Positions 1 through 6,129 of a stretch of 13,153 bases of DNA are shown one piece after another; within the stretch, counting starts at the first letter, position 1, and each line of letters opens with the position of its first letter. The stretch lies in the NCBI GenBank assembly GCA_958433005.1, contig CAUAWV010000050.1:1-13153 (forward strand), in the 5' to 3' direction. Under the pieces are notes generated by a model. That model searched no databases and had not been told where the DNA came from. It saw only the letters and a program-made list of their open reading frames with translations. The DNA is from an uncultured Collinsella sp. GTDB lineage: Bacteria; Actinomycetota; Coriobacteriia; Coriobacteriales; Coriobacteriaceae. The position numbers were made by a program, and so were the translations under genes.

Positions 1-140
1 CCAATCTGACGTTCATTTTCGTGGGCGCGACCAGAAGGTCAGCGCCCTCTCATTTCACGTCACCTTGGCGCAAATGCGGCTCGCTCGCTGTTGGTGACTG
101 ACATCAGGTGCTCCGTTGTCGAAACGCGCTAACAAGAAGG

Positions 141-180
141 GCCCGGCTCCGTTGCAGCGGAGCCGGGCCTTGTTGCATTT
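141..180 (+). terminator. GC-rich hairpin, likely terminator of a gene left of the window
   Basis: An 11-bp perfect stem (141-151 with 158-168, starting GCCCGGCTCCG) closes a 6-nt loop and is followed by CTTGTTGCATTT. The tail is only moderately T-rich. On the minus strand the sequence after the stem also reads CTTCTTGTT, so the hairpin could stop transcripts from both directions. No gene is confidently visible to its left inside the window. Confidence 0.6.
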
Positions 181-190
181 GCCCAGATAA

Positions 191-227
191 AACCTGCCAA
201 AATAAACCTGTCCCTTTTTGGCAGGTT
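191..227 (-). terminator. Hairpin over the GntR stop codon; REP-like repeat copy
   Basis: A 12-bp perfect inverted repeat pairs 191-202 (AACCTGCCAAAA) with 216-227 (TTTTGGCAGGTT) around a 13-nt loop. It overlaps the stop codon of the GntR gene, and on the minus strand it is followed by TTATCTGGG, so it can act as that gene's terminator. Read on the minus strand it contains AAAAAGGGACAG, which is shared with the palindrome at 9856-9885. This suggests both belong to one repeat family as well as having any terminator role. Confidence 0.55.
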
Positions 228-957
228 AGCGGAGCTTGCTGGTCTCGAAGTACTCGGGGAACTGGTCCAGAACCTCGGTTTGGTTGCGGAACATCATGTG
301 CAGGTGCTTGCTGACCAAAAAGCTCGCTTCGATGGGGTCGCGACCGGCGATAGCGCGGCGAATCTGCTTGTGCTCGTTCACGATGTCCCGATTGTCGAGA
401 ACCTGCGTGGCGGCGCGCAGCCAGCGGAAGCGCTCCAGGTCGGCATTGGTCTCTTCGAGCCACGACCAAACGGTGCTGCGACATGCGATGCTAAAAATCA
501 TGTGATGCATGAGGTTGTCGCTCAAAAAGAAGCCGATGCGATCCTCTTCGGCCATGGCTTTTTCCTGCAGCACGATGGCGCGGTCGAGCTGCTCGATGCC
601 GGCCGACGTGGCTCGCGCACAGCACTCCACAATCACCTGCTTTTCCAGATGTTCGCGGATGTAGCAGGCACTCTCGGCAAGGGTGAGGTTGATGGGTGAG
701 ACGTAGGTGCCGCTCTGGGGCACGGTGCGCACCAGGCCTTCCTGCGCCAAGCGAACCAAAGCCTCGCGCACGGGCGTGCGCCCCATATCCAGGTCGTCGC
801 AAAGTTGCTTGACGCCCAGCTTTTCGCCCGGCTTGTAGTCCAGGTAGACGATTTTGCGTCGAATGGTGTGGTAGGACTGGTCCTGTAGGCTCGTTTCCTG
901 CTCGCCGACGTGCATCGATTCTTCCATAGCGCCTCGCAACTGTTCTATCAAACTCAT
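226..957 (-). CDS. GntR family transcriptional regulator (FadR/FCD type)
   Basis: A 243-residue DNA-binding regulator. Residues about 29-92 form the GntR winged helix: YHTIRRKIVYLDYKPGEKL, then a helix-turn-helix ending in GRTPVREALVRLAQEGLV and a wing at VPQSGTYVSPI. The remainder is helical and fits the FCD effector-binding domain (LEKQVIVECCA..., and near the C-terminus KHLHMMF). The family usually senses small carboxylates or related metabolites; the ligand cannot be read from the sequence. The gene diverges from the YeiH-like gene, which is its most likely target besides itself. The start is uncertain. ATG 957 has no Shine-Dalgarno sequence and would lie only a few bases from the promoter inferred from the -10-like CATAAT at 971-976. 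ATG 927 (residue 11) has GCGAGG four bases upstream and may be the real start. Family assignment is firm. Confidence 0.9.
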   Translation of the reverse strand: MSLIEQLRGAMEESMHVGEQETSLQDQSYHTIRRKIVYLDYKPGEKLGVKQLCDDLDMGRTPVREALVRLAQEGLVRTVPQSGTYVSPINLTLAESACYIREHLEKQVIVECCARATSAGIEQLDRAIVLQEKAMAEEDRIGFFLSDNLMHHMIFSIACRSTVWSWLEETNADLERFRWLRAATQVLDNRDIVNEHKQIRRAIAGRDPIEASFLVSKHLHMMFRNQTEVLDQFPEYFETSKLR

Positions 958-970
958 ATGTCAGTTGTTA

Positions 971-976
971 ATTATG
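971..976 (-). promoter_or_regulatory. Candidate -10 box for the GntR gene, with an inverted repeat nearby
   Basis: On the minus strand 971-976 reads CATAAT, five of six bases matching a -10 box; no good -35 is present. It overlaps ATGCCGC (974-980), which is repeated inverted as GCGGCAT at 1029-1035. Between the two divergent genes such a pair could be half-sites for the regulator. This is inference only. Confidence 0.35.
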
Positions 977-1120
977 CCGCGAATCAGCTCTCCGCGGTGG
1001 GTAATTCGGCTGTTGCCCAAGAACTATTGCGGCATCTTAGTCTGTGTTTGCGCAAGGCTGCGCTCAATGTTGCCGTATCATAAGCCGTCGCAAACGTGAA
1101 ATAGAAAGAAGGAATCCCAT

Positions 1121-2155
1121 ATGCAACTGGCAAATATCGTACGCGAGCGCTGGAAAGGCGTTTTGTTCTGCCTGATCATCGCCATTCCCGCGACGTTGCT
1201 CGGCAAACAAATTGAGGTGGTCGGCGGTCCGGTATTCGCCATCCTCTTTGGCATGGTCCTGGCGCTCGTCTTTTCCAAGAATCGTCGCGAACAGCTCGCC
1301 GCCGGCGTCACCTATACGTCTAAAAAAGTCTTGCAGTACGCGGTAATCCTGCTTGGCTTTGGCATGAACCTCTCGCAGATTCTGTCCAAGGGCGCCCAGT
1401 CGCTGCCGATTATCGTGGCGACAATCTCGACTTCGCTTGTCATTGCCTTTGTGCTCTGCCGCGTTATGAACGTGCCGAGTAAGATCGCGACGCTTGTGGG
1501 TGTGGGCTCGTCGATTTGCGGCGGTTCTGCCATCGCCGCGACCGCGCCCGTCATCGATGCCGACGATCGCGAGATTGCCCAGGCCATTTCGGTCATCTTC
1601 CTGTTTAACGTTATCGCGGCGCTCGTGTTTCCGACGCTCGGCGGTATGCTCGGGCTGACAGACGAGGGCTTTGGCCTGTTTGCCGGCACCGCCATCAACG
1701 ACACCTCGTCCGTAACGGCTGCGGCGAGCGCCTGGGACAGCATGCATCCCGGCGCCAATGTGCTCGAGAGCGCCACGGTGGTCAAGCTCACCAGAACGCT
1801 GGCCATTATTCCCATCACGTTGGTCCTCGCATGCTGGCAGATGCATCTGGCGCGTAAGGCCGGCGGCGACGCCAAAAGCACGTTCTCGCTTAAACGCGCG
1901 TTTCCCATGTTTGTGCTGTTCTTTGTGCTGGCGAGCGTAATCACCACGGTGCTTCAGCTTCCCGCGTCCATTACGGCGCCCATCAAGGAGCTTTCGAAGT
2001 TCTTTATCGTGATGGCCATGGCGGCTATTGGCTTTAATACCGATATCGTTGAGCTGGTCAAAAAGGGCGGCAAGCCCATCGCGCTGGGCTTTTGCTGTTG
2101 GATTGGCATTGCGTGCATGAGCTTGGGAATGCAGCACGTGCTGGGAATCTGGTAG
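1121..2155 (+). CDS. YeiH/UPF0324 family membrane protein (putative sulfate exporter)
   Basis: A 344-residue polytopic inner-membrane protein with about ten hydrophobic segments spread from residue 14 to 340. It carries the two hallmarks of the conserved family that includes E. coli YeiH: GVGSSICGGSAIAA at 127-140, and FGLFAGTAINDTSSVTAA at 184-201. Its length is normal for the family. Members are often called putative sulfate exporters, but the transported substrate is not firmly established, and nothing here identifies it. The ATG at 1121 is supported by AAGGAA at 1109-1114. The gene stands alone, divergent from a GntR/FCD regulator; in E. coli the neighbour is a LysR-type protein instead. 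A -10-like TATCAT lies at 1076-1081 without a clear -35, consistent with regulated expression. No T-tract terminator follows directly; the next region holds hairpins. Confidence 0.88.
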   Translation: MQLANIVRERWKGVLFCLIIAIPATLLGKQIEVVGGPVFAILFGMVLALVFSKNRREQLAAGVTYTSKKVLQYAVILLGFGMNLSQILSKGAQSLPIIVATISTSLVIAFVLCRVMNVPSKIATLVGVGSSICGGSAIAATAPVIDADDREIAQAISVIFLFNVIAALVFPTLGGMLGLTDEGFGLFAGTAINDTSSVTAAASAWDSMHPGANVLESATVVKLTRTLAIIPITLVLACWQMHLARKAGGDAKSTFSLKRAFPMFVLFFVLASVITTVLQLPASITAPIKELSKFFIVMAMAAIGFNTDIVELVKKGGKPIALGFCCWIGIACMSLGMQHVLGIW

Positions 2156-2207
2156 AGAAGTAGCCAGTTTGCGTGTTGGCTGCTGGTGAGCGCATGCCTG
2201 CGGTGGA

Positions 2208-2296
2208 GCGATAGGAGCTCTTGCGGGTATGGCTTGTCCGCAGGTTTATAAGTCCCGAAGAGCTCTTATCGCCCCGCCAGGATGGCGATGCGGGGC
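2208..2296 (+). other. Structured non-coding segment with stacked hairpins
   Basis: Three inverted repeats sit in the 266 bases between the YeiH-like gene and the regulator. The largest pairs 2208-2222 (GCGATAGGAGCTCTT) with 2258-2272, 14 of 15 matched plus one G-U, around a 35-base loop. That loop holds a smaller TGCGG/CCGCA stem (2222-2226 with 2238-2242). A third, GCCCCGC/GCGGGGC (2271-2277 with 2290-2296), can alternatively fold as CGCCA/TGGCG (2275-2279 with 2283-2287). None is followed by a T-run, so a standard terminator is not evident. The rest of 2156-2421 holds -10-like hexamers at 2303-2308 (TATACT) and 2331-2336 (TATAGT), either of which could start the regulator transcript. Confidence 0.45.
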
Positions 2297-2421
2297 AACA
2301 CCTATACTCGCAGGACGGCGCTCTCTGCCCTATAGTGTTTGGTGAGCAATATCGTTCAATTTTGAAACACTCGGTCGTGCGACCGTCGGCGGCTGCACGT
2401 CGTCACGGACAGGGGCAAATC

Positions 2422-3639
2422 ATGGATAGCGATGCCAAGCTGAACATCTTGACCGAGGCCCTGGCTGCTGCCGGGGCCTCGGCATTGGCAATCGATGCGC
2501 GTGGGGACGTCGCGATTTCGACCATGAATGACGCGGCGCTTGAGCGGGATGTGGCGGCTTTTGTTGCCGAACGCCTCGACCGTATAGGAGACGGCGCGCG
2601 TCTGGTTATGGGACGCGCGGGTGCGCGTCTGAGCTTGACCGTTCGCCCCACCGACAAAGAGGGCGGGGGGCTTTGGGTCGCCGTGGTCCGTGAGGTGCGC
2701 GGCGCCGCGGCGCACGCGGGCATCGAGTGGCTCAACGCCGACGAAGTTGAGGCCCGCTACGAATCGAGCGCGTACGGCATCGTTGAGGGGCCTGCCTCGG
2801 TGGCTGCGCCGGTCGCCGAGAGCTACGCGCGCGGTGTGCCCCTTATGCTCGAGGGCGAGCTGGGAACGGGTCAGGTCGAGATTGCCATGCGCCTCTATCT
2901 GGACGGTCCTTTTGTCGATCAGCCCTTTGTTGCCGTTGCGCTCGATGAGCTAACGGATCGCGGCTGGCGCCATCTGCTCAAAAGCGCCGAATCGCCGTTG
3001 TTCCAAACGGGGCTGACACTTTGCATTGAGGGCTGGAACACGGTTGGCCCCCAGCGTCTCCGCGAGCTCGTTTCCACGATGGCCGACACCGCGTTGGCGA
3101 CGCGCTGCCATGTGGTGCTGACGGCGAATGACATGCCGGGCGGCAGCGAAAGTGATCAAGCCGCCTTTGTGACCGAGCGCTTCGCCTGTGCGGTGAGCGT
3201 GGCGCCGGCAATCGTCGAGCAGGGAGCCACGTCGCAAAAGATTGCGCGCTATTTGGAATATCTCGCTGGTGCATTTGGGACGGCAGCGCCCACGCTGTCT
3301 GCCGCGGCGACGAAGGCGCTCGATGCTTACCGCTGGCCGCGCAATTATCTGCAGCTCCGCGAGGTCTCGGAACGACTGTATATATTGGTGGGGGCGGGCA
3401 CGGTGGATCGCGCTGTGGCGGAGGAAGTGCTAGCCCAAGAGGACGTGATTAAGACCGCAACCTTTGGCGCCCCGACACTCGAAAGCGACCTGTATATCCT
3501 GCGACCGCTGGCCGATACCGAGCGAGATATCGCGCATCTGGTTGTAGATCATCTCCACGGCAACCGAACCCGTGCGGCGGAGGTGCTGGGCATAAGCCGA
3601 ACAACGCTGTGGCGCTTACTGAAGGACGATGACCGTTGA
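2422..3639 (+). CDS. NtrC-like regulator with degenerate AAA+ domain and Fis-type HTH
   Basis: A 405-residue protein in three parts. Residues 1-95 are a possible PAS-like sensor (weak). Residues about 120-340 align with the sigma-54-activator AAA+ fold: GELGTGQ at 145-151 replaces Walker A GExGTGK with Gln for Lys; PFVAVALDEL follows, but the whole ELFGHEKGAFTGA segment is missing; TLCIEGW at 199-205 replaces Walker B TLFLDE; and YRWPRNYLQLREVSERL at 303-319 matches YPWPGNVRELRNVIERA but has Leu310 where sensor-II Arg is expected. Residues 362-402 are an intact Fis-type helix-turn-helix (NRTRAAEVLGISRTTLWRLLK). It probably binds DNA without hydrolysing ATP or contacting sigma-54. The ATG at 2422 is chosen because AGGGG sits at 2411-2415; an in-frame TTG 67 codons upstream has no ribosome site and adds non-conserved sequence. 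Target genes are unknown. Confidence 0.85.
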   Translation: MDSDAKLNILTEALAAAGASALAIDARGDVAISTMNDAALERDVAAFVAERLDRIGDGARLVMGRAGARLSLTVRPTDKEGGGLWVAVVREVRGAAAHAGIEWLNADEVEARYESSAYGIVEGPASVAAPVAESYARGVPLMLEGELGTGQVEIAMRLYLDGPFVDQPFVAVALDELTDRGWRHLLKSAESPLFQTGLTLCIEGWNTVGPQRLRELVSTMADTALATRCHVVLTANDMPGGSESDQAAFVTERFACAVSVAPAIVEQGATSQKIARYLEYLAGAFGTAAPTLSAAATKALDAYRWPRNYLQLREVSERLYILVGAGTVDRAVAEEVLAQEDVIKTATFGAPTLESDLYILRPLADTERDIAHLVVDHLHGNRTRAAEVLGISRTTLWRLLKDDDR

Positions 3640-3650
3640 GCGAGGCGCCC

Positions 3651-3679
3651 GTGACCGCGCGCGACGCGTGTGCTACAGT
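3651..3679 (+). promoter_or_regulatory. Candidate promoter for the membrane protein gene at 3724
   Basis: GTGACC at 3651-3656 and TACAGT at 3674-3679 are separated by 17 bases. Each hexamer is a partial match to -35 and -10. This would give a leader of about 38 nt before the ATG at 3724. Confidence 0.35.
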
Positions 3680-3723
3680 CCAAAGCGTTATTGTTTCGAT
3701 TTGGTTACGGCGTGCGGGGGCGT

Positions 3724-4299
3724 ATGGCTGAGACTACAAAACCGAGCCGCAGAAGGCGGAGCGCCGCGCCGGTTAACCGACGCACAACATCGGTGACGTG
3801 GGGCAAACACGCCTCGGGGTTTGACGGCTCGTTCAAGCGCACTAAATACGGCTATCCTTCGACAGGTGCCCGCTTGGCAATGCAGGCAGAGTCCTCGCTG
3901 TGGGACCGCAAACGCGTGGTGGGCTCAAAGCTCAAGCACGACGGCACGCTCGGCTACATCAGCCGCGGGGCGGCTCGCCGCAGTGGGCTCAATCCTGCTG
4001 GTTGGCATCGTTATGTGCCGATCGCGGTCGTCGTTGCAGTGATCGTCATCGCACTCGCTGCGCTTGGCTACGCCGGCGGTGGCGCCAACTTGGACGCGGT
4101 GTTTAAATCGCCCGAGCTCGCGCATGCAGGCACAGAAATTGTTGAGGGCGCTCAGACCCAGACGAGCGTCGCGCCCCAGCGCGGTATCGTTGCGGCAGCC
4201 TCCACCATCGCCGACGCTCAAAAGGACGACGGCGAACAGGGCGACGGCGCCGAAACGACCCACACGAACGAAACGACGACAACTCCACCGGCAAGATAA
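3724..4299 (+). CDS. Single-pass membrane protein of unknown function
   Basis: I do not recognise this 191-residue protein. The first 95 residues are hydrophilic and basic, with RRRRS at 9-13 and a central patch SGFDGSFKRTKYGYPSTGARLAMQ that could be a conserved motif. One hydrophobic segment spans about 97-117 (YVPIAVVVAVIVIALAALGYA). The last 70 residues are polar, rich in Thr, Asp, Glu and Gln, and end in a Thr/Pro run. The positive-inside rule predicts a cytoplasmic basic N-terminus and an external tail. The ATG at 3724 is preceded by GCGGGGG; an in-frame GTG at 3670 overlaps the candidate promoter and is unlikely. It lies 84 bases after the degenerate NtrC-like regulator on the same strand, so co-transcription is possible. 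It ends convergently with the nitroreductase gene. Confidence 0.7.
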   Translation: MAETTKPSRRRRSAAPVNRRTTSVTWGKHASGFDGSFKRTKYGYPSTGARLAMQAESSLWDRKRVVGSKLKHDGTLGYISRGAARRSGLNPAGWHRYVPIAVVVAVIVIALAALGYAGGGANLDAVFKSPELAHAGTEIVEGAQTQTSVAPQRGIVAAASTIADAQKDDGEQGDGAETTHTNETTTTPPAR

Positions 4300-4311
4300 G
4301 TTGCGAGCGGG

Positions 4312-4335
4312 TCCGCCGTTCGTTAGAACGGCGGG
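4312..4335. terminator. Convergent hairpin between the membrane protein and nitroreductase genes
   Basis: CCGCCGTTC at 4313-4321 pairs with 4326-4334 around a GTTA loop, extended by one T-G pair. It fills the 41-base gap between two convergent stop codons. T-tracts are poor on both sides (ACTAATTACTTTA on plus), so it may be a weak bidirectional terminator. Confidence 0.5.
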
Positions 4336-4340
4336 ACTAA

Positions 4341-4862
4341 TTACTTTACATACACCACGTTGTCGCGGCGGGGTTTGGGCTCGGGTGGCGTGTCTTCGGC
4401 ATAGCCCAGAATGCAGTGACCGACACCGCGCAGGCTGCCGTCGGCGGGCAGGCCCCAGCTGGCCAGCAGCTCCAGGCCCTCGGGCGAGTCAAAGACCTCA
4501 TGCGCGCGGTGAATCCAGCACGAATCGACACCCAGTGCATAGGCGGCGTTGAGCAAGTTGCCCATGGCGAGCGAGCCGTCTTCCAGATACGTGGGCACGC
4601 TGCGGTCAACCAGCACCACCACAACGGTCTTGGCGCCATAGAAGGGGTCGCTGTTGCTGCCCATGACCTGGGCGTTGAGCTGTGAGAGACGCTCGACGGT
4701 CGCGGGGTCGGTGACGGCGACAAACGTCACCGGTTGGCGGCCCATGCCGCTCGGTGCATATTGGCCGGCTTCGATAATACGTGCAAGCTTTTCGGCCTCG
4801 ACGGGACGATCGCTGTATTTGCGGCAGCTGCGGCGATGGATGAGTGCTTCGATAGTCTCCAT
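4341..4862 (-). CDS. Nitroreductase family protein
   Basis: A 173-residue FMN-dependent oxidoreductase of the small nitroreductase class, cytosolic and probably a homodimer using NAD(P)H. The N-terminus METIEALIHRRSCRKYSDRPV carries the RRS.R.Y phosphate-binding pattern of the FMN site, and EAGQYAPSGMGRQPVTFVAV at about 32-51 is the usual second flavin-contact block. The middle segment (SLAMGNLLNAAYALGVDSCWIHRA) is the conserved core helix, and GVGHCILGYAEDTPPEPKPR is the typical C-terminal stretch. The ATG at 4862 is chosen because AAGGAG lies six bases upstream; a longer in-frame reading back to 4958 adds residues unlike the family and has no ribosome site. The physiological substrate cannot be inferred. 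It is monocistronic, convergent with the upstream membrane protein gene and divergent from the small gene at 5157. Confidence 0.9.
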   Translation of the reverse strand: METIEALIHRRSCRKYSDRPVEAEKLARIIEAGQYAPSGMGRQPVTFVAVTDPATVERLSQLNAQVMGSNSDPFYGAKTVVVVLVDRSVPTYLEDGSLAMGNLLNAAYALGVDSCWIHRAHEVFDSPEGLELLASWGLPADGSLRGVGHCILGYAEDTPPEPKPRRDNVVYVK

Positions 4863-5082
4863 GGTGTCTCCTTGCGGTGGCGTTGCAGATGCCCCGTTCA
4901 TACCCGTCGGGCTCAAACGATAGACGGTCAATTGCCCGGCCAAAAGGATAGATTCCAATTGGGAAAGTAGGTTTGCATAAAAGTACCTTCAGAATGTGAC
5001 AAACAAATGGGATGGTTAAACGTTTTATCCCGTCTACCCTGCGGTTTTTTACCACTTGCCTAAATGACGAACGCATAACCTC

Positions 5083-5120
5083 TGATAAAGGTTTTACTAA
5101 AGGAGTACCAACGTTTATCA
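5083..5120 (+). other. Inverted repeat in the leader of the 96-residue protein
   Basis: TGATAAA at 5083-5089 is repeated inverted as TTTATCA at 5114-5120, with a 24-base loop holding AAAGGAG. It lies about 40 bases before the start codon, in the AT-rich 294-base intergenic region 4863-5156. A second weak hairpin, GGGAT/ATCCC (5009-5013 with 5027-5031), lies upstream. I find no convincing -35/-10 pair in this region on either strand. Confidence 0.3.
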
Positions 5121-5156
5121 ATGCGCCGTGGTGGCGCCGGGCCAGGAGGTAACATC

Positions 5157-5447
5157 ATGTTCCAGGCTGGAGATGTCGTCGAGACCGACTTCGAAGGATT
5201 TCTGAAGCTGCTGCGTTCCAAGACGCGCGCTTTTGTGACGATTGACGATCACGAGTACTACATCACGCACACCGATGGCTATTGGCGTGTTCAGGATTGC
5301 GAGGCCCTCAACGACAAGGGCCACTTTACTGACTGCTCCGAGCTGGTCAACACGGTCTGCGAGGTCGTCGAGCTGCCGTGGATTGCCGGCAAGAGCCTGC
5401 ATGACAGCTTCTCGGGCGCTACGGTCTATGAGGCCGTCGCCGCTTAA
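5157..5447 (+). CDS. Small protein of unknown function (96 residues)
   Basis: I do not recognise the family. The ATG at 5157 has an ideal ribosome site (AGGAGGT at 5144-5150, six-base spacing), which favours it over an in-frame ATG at 5121. The protein is acidic, soluble and without a signal peptide or membrane segment. It reads like one compact mixed fold: MFQAGDVVETDFEGFLKLL, then alternating strand-like blocks (AFVTIDDHEYYITHTDGYWRVQD), then a helix-rich half with three cysteines (C36-region DCEALNDKGHFTDCSELVNTVCEVVELPW). It has its own strong terminator, so it is transcribed alone. The excellent ribosome site and isolated terminator argue for a well-expressed genuine gene. No function is proposed. 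Confidence 0.8.
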   Translation: MFQAGDVVETDFEGFLKLLRSKTRAFVTIDDHEYYITHTDGYWRVQDCEALNDKGHFTDCSELVNTVCEVVELPWIAGKSLHDSFSGATVYEAVAA

Positions 5448-5473
5448 CGGGCAATAAAACCCGCTTTTCACGT

Positions 5474-5509
5474 GACCGCTGGCGCTGCCCCCGCGCCGGC
5501 GGTCTTTTT
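5474..5509 (+). terminator. Strong rho-independent terminator
   Basis: A 12-bp stem (GACCGCTGGCGC at 5474-5485 with 5493-5504, one T-G pair) and a 7-base loop, followed directly by five Ts. It ends the transcript of the 96-residue protein and insulates the MarR operon. Confidence 0.9.
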
Positions 5510-5552
5510 CTGCCGATAGGCCATAAAAGTGCAAGCATTTGCGGAGAGCCTG

Positions 5553-5581
5553 TTGACGATAGTCAAAACTCGGACTAATCT
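5553..5581 (+). promoter_or_regulatory. Candidate promoter of the MarR-ABC efflux operon
   Basis: TTGACG at 5553-5558 matches five of six bases of a -35 box, and TAATCT at 5576-5581 is a weaker -10, with 17 bases between. The -35 is part of the inverted repeat TTGAC-gata-GTCAA (5553-5566), a form common for MarR operators, so bound regulator would block the promoter. Confidence 0.5.
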
Positions 5582-5614
5582 AGAGATACAAAATTGGTCA
5601 AAAATCGGACAATC
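5562..5614 (+). repeat. Direct repeat pair, candidate MarR operators
   Basis: GTCAAAACTCGGAC at 5562-5575 recurs as GTCAAAAATCGGAC at 5597-5610, 13 of 14 identical. After the core the copies read TAATC and AATC. The period is 35 bases. The first copy covers the -35/-10 spacer and the second lies just downstream of the predicted start of transcription, an arrangement typical for repression. Confidence 0.6.
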
Positions 5615-5628
5615 GAATGGTGGGATAG

Positions 5629-6129
5629 ATGAATAGTGCGGTTACGCTGGTCGACTTCGACCGGTTGCTCAATGGACTCGACCATATCTATTCGGAGTTC
5701 TCGCGCGCCTGCGGTCTTTCGGACTGCGCTTACTGGATGCTCGTCGATACCAGCACGGCGGGCGGCAGTATTGCCGTAAGCCGCCTGACGAGCGAATGGT
5801 TCTACAGCAAGCAGACCATCAACTCGGCCATTAAAACCTTGACGGCGCGGGACTTTGCAACGTTGGAGTTTGCCGAAGGCAGCCGTAAGAACAAGGTTGT
5901 GCGTTTGACCGAAGCGGGCATGCGGTTTGCCGAGCGTTATGCGCTGCCGGCACTCAAGGCCGAGCAGCGAGCCTTTGGCGCGCTTGAGCCGTGTGAGCAG
6001 CGCGAGATTATGCGCTTGATCGGAAAATTCTCTCAGGTGCTCGGTGAGGAGTGCGAGGCATTTAAGCAGCATATCGCTGCCGAGAGCCAAGCCGAGAATC
6101 AAGGTGAGGGGGAGTCGTGCGACTGTTAA
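5629..6129 (+). CDS. MarR family transcriptional regulator
   Basis: A 166-residue winged-helix regulator. Residues 33-100 form the domain: the recognition helix lies in SKQTINSAIKTLTARDF (60-76) and the wing in EGSRKNKVVRLTEAG (83-97). The helices before and after it give the usual dimer interface. MarR proteins of this kind commonly repress an adjacent efflux system and release DNA when a toxic ligand binds. The context fits: its 3' end overlaps the GTG start of the first ABC gene by 13 bases, so the two are translationally coupled, and two candidate operators precede it. The C-terminus (AAESQAENQGEGESCDC) is polar and ends in a Cys-Asp-Cys. The ATG at 5629 has only a modest ribosome site (GGTGGGA), which could keep regulator levels low. 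Confidence 0.9.
   Translation: MNSAVTLVDFDRLLNGLDHIYSEFSRACGLSDCAYWMLVDTSTAGGSIAVSRLTSEWFYSKQTINSAIKTLTARDFATLEFAEGSRKNKVVRLTEAGMRFAERYALPALKAEQRAFGALEPCEQREIMRLIGKFSQVLGEECEAFKQHIAAESQAENQGEGESCDC

Noticed and set aside
1..101. Possible 3' end of a gene entering from the left (frames open to stops at 95-97 and 99-101)
   Set aside because: Each tail is about 31-32 codons and neither resembles a known protein; one cannot be chosen over the other or over chance.
1064..2137. 357-codon open frame antisense to the YeiH-like gene
   Set aside because: Composition is Arg/His/Gln/Asn-rich with no domain, as expected from the reverse strand of a high-GC gene. The plus frame encodes an unmistakable family protein.
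2221..2421. Upstream extension of the NtrC-like regulator from TTG 2221
   Set aside because: It has no ribosome site, overlaps the stacked hairpins and -10-like boxes, and the ATG at 2422 has a good AGGGG.
5121..5156. Longer start (ATG 5121) for the 96-residue protein
   Set aside because: The nearest upstream purine-rich site is 15 bases away, whereas ATG 5157 has AGGAGGT at six bases.
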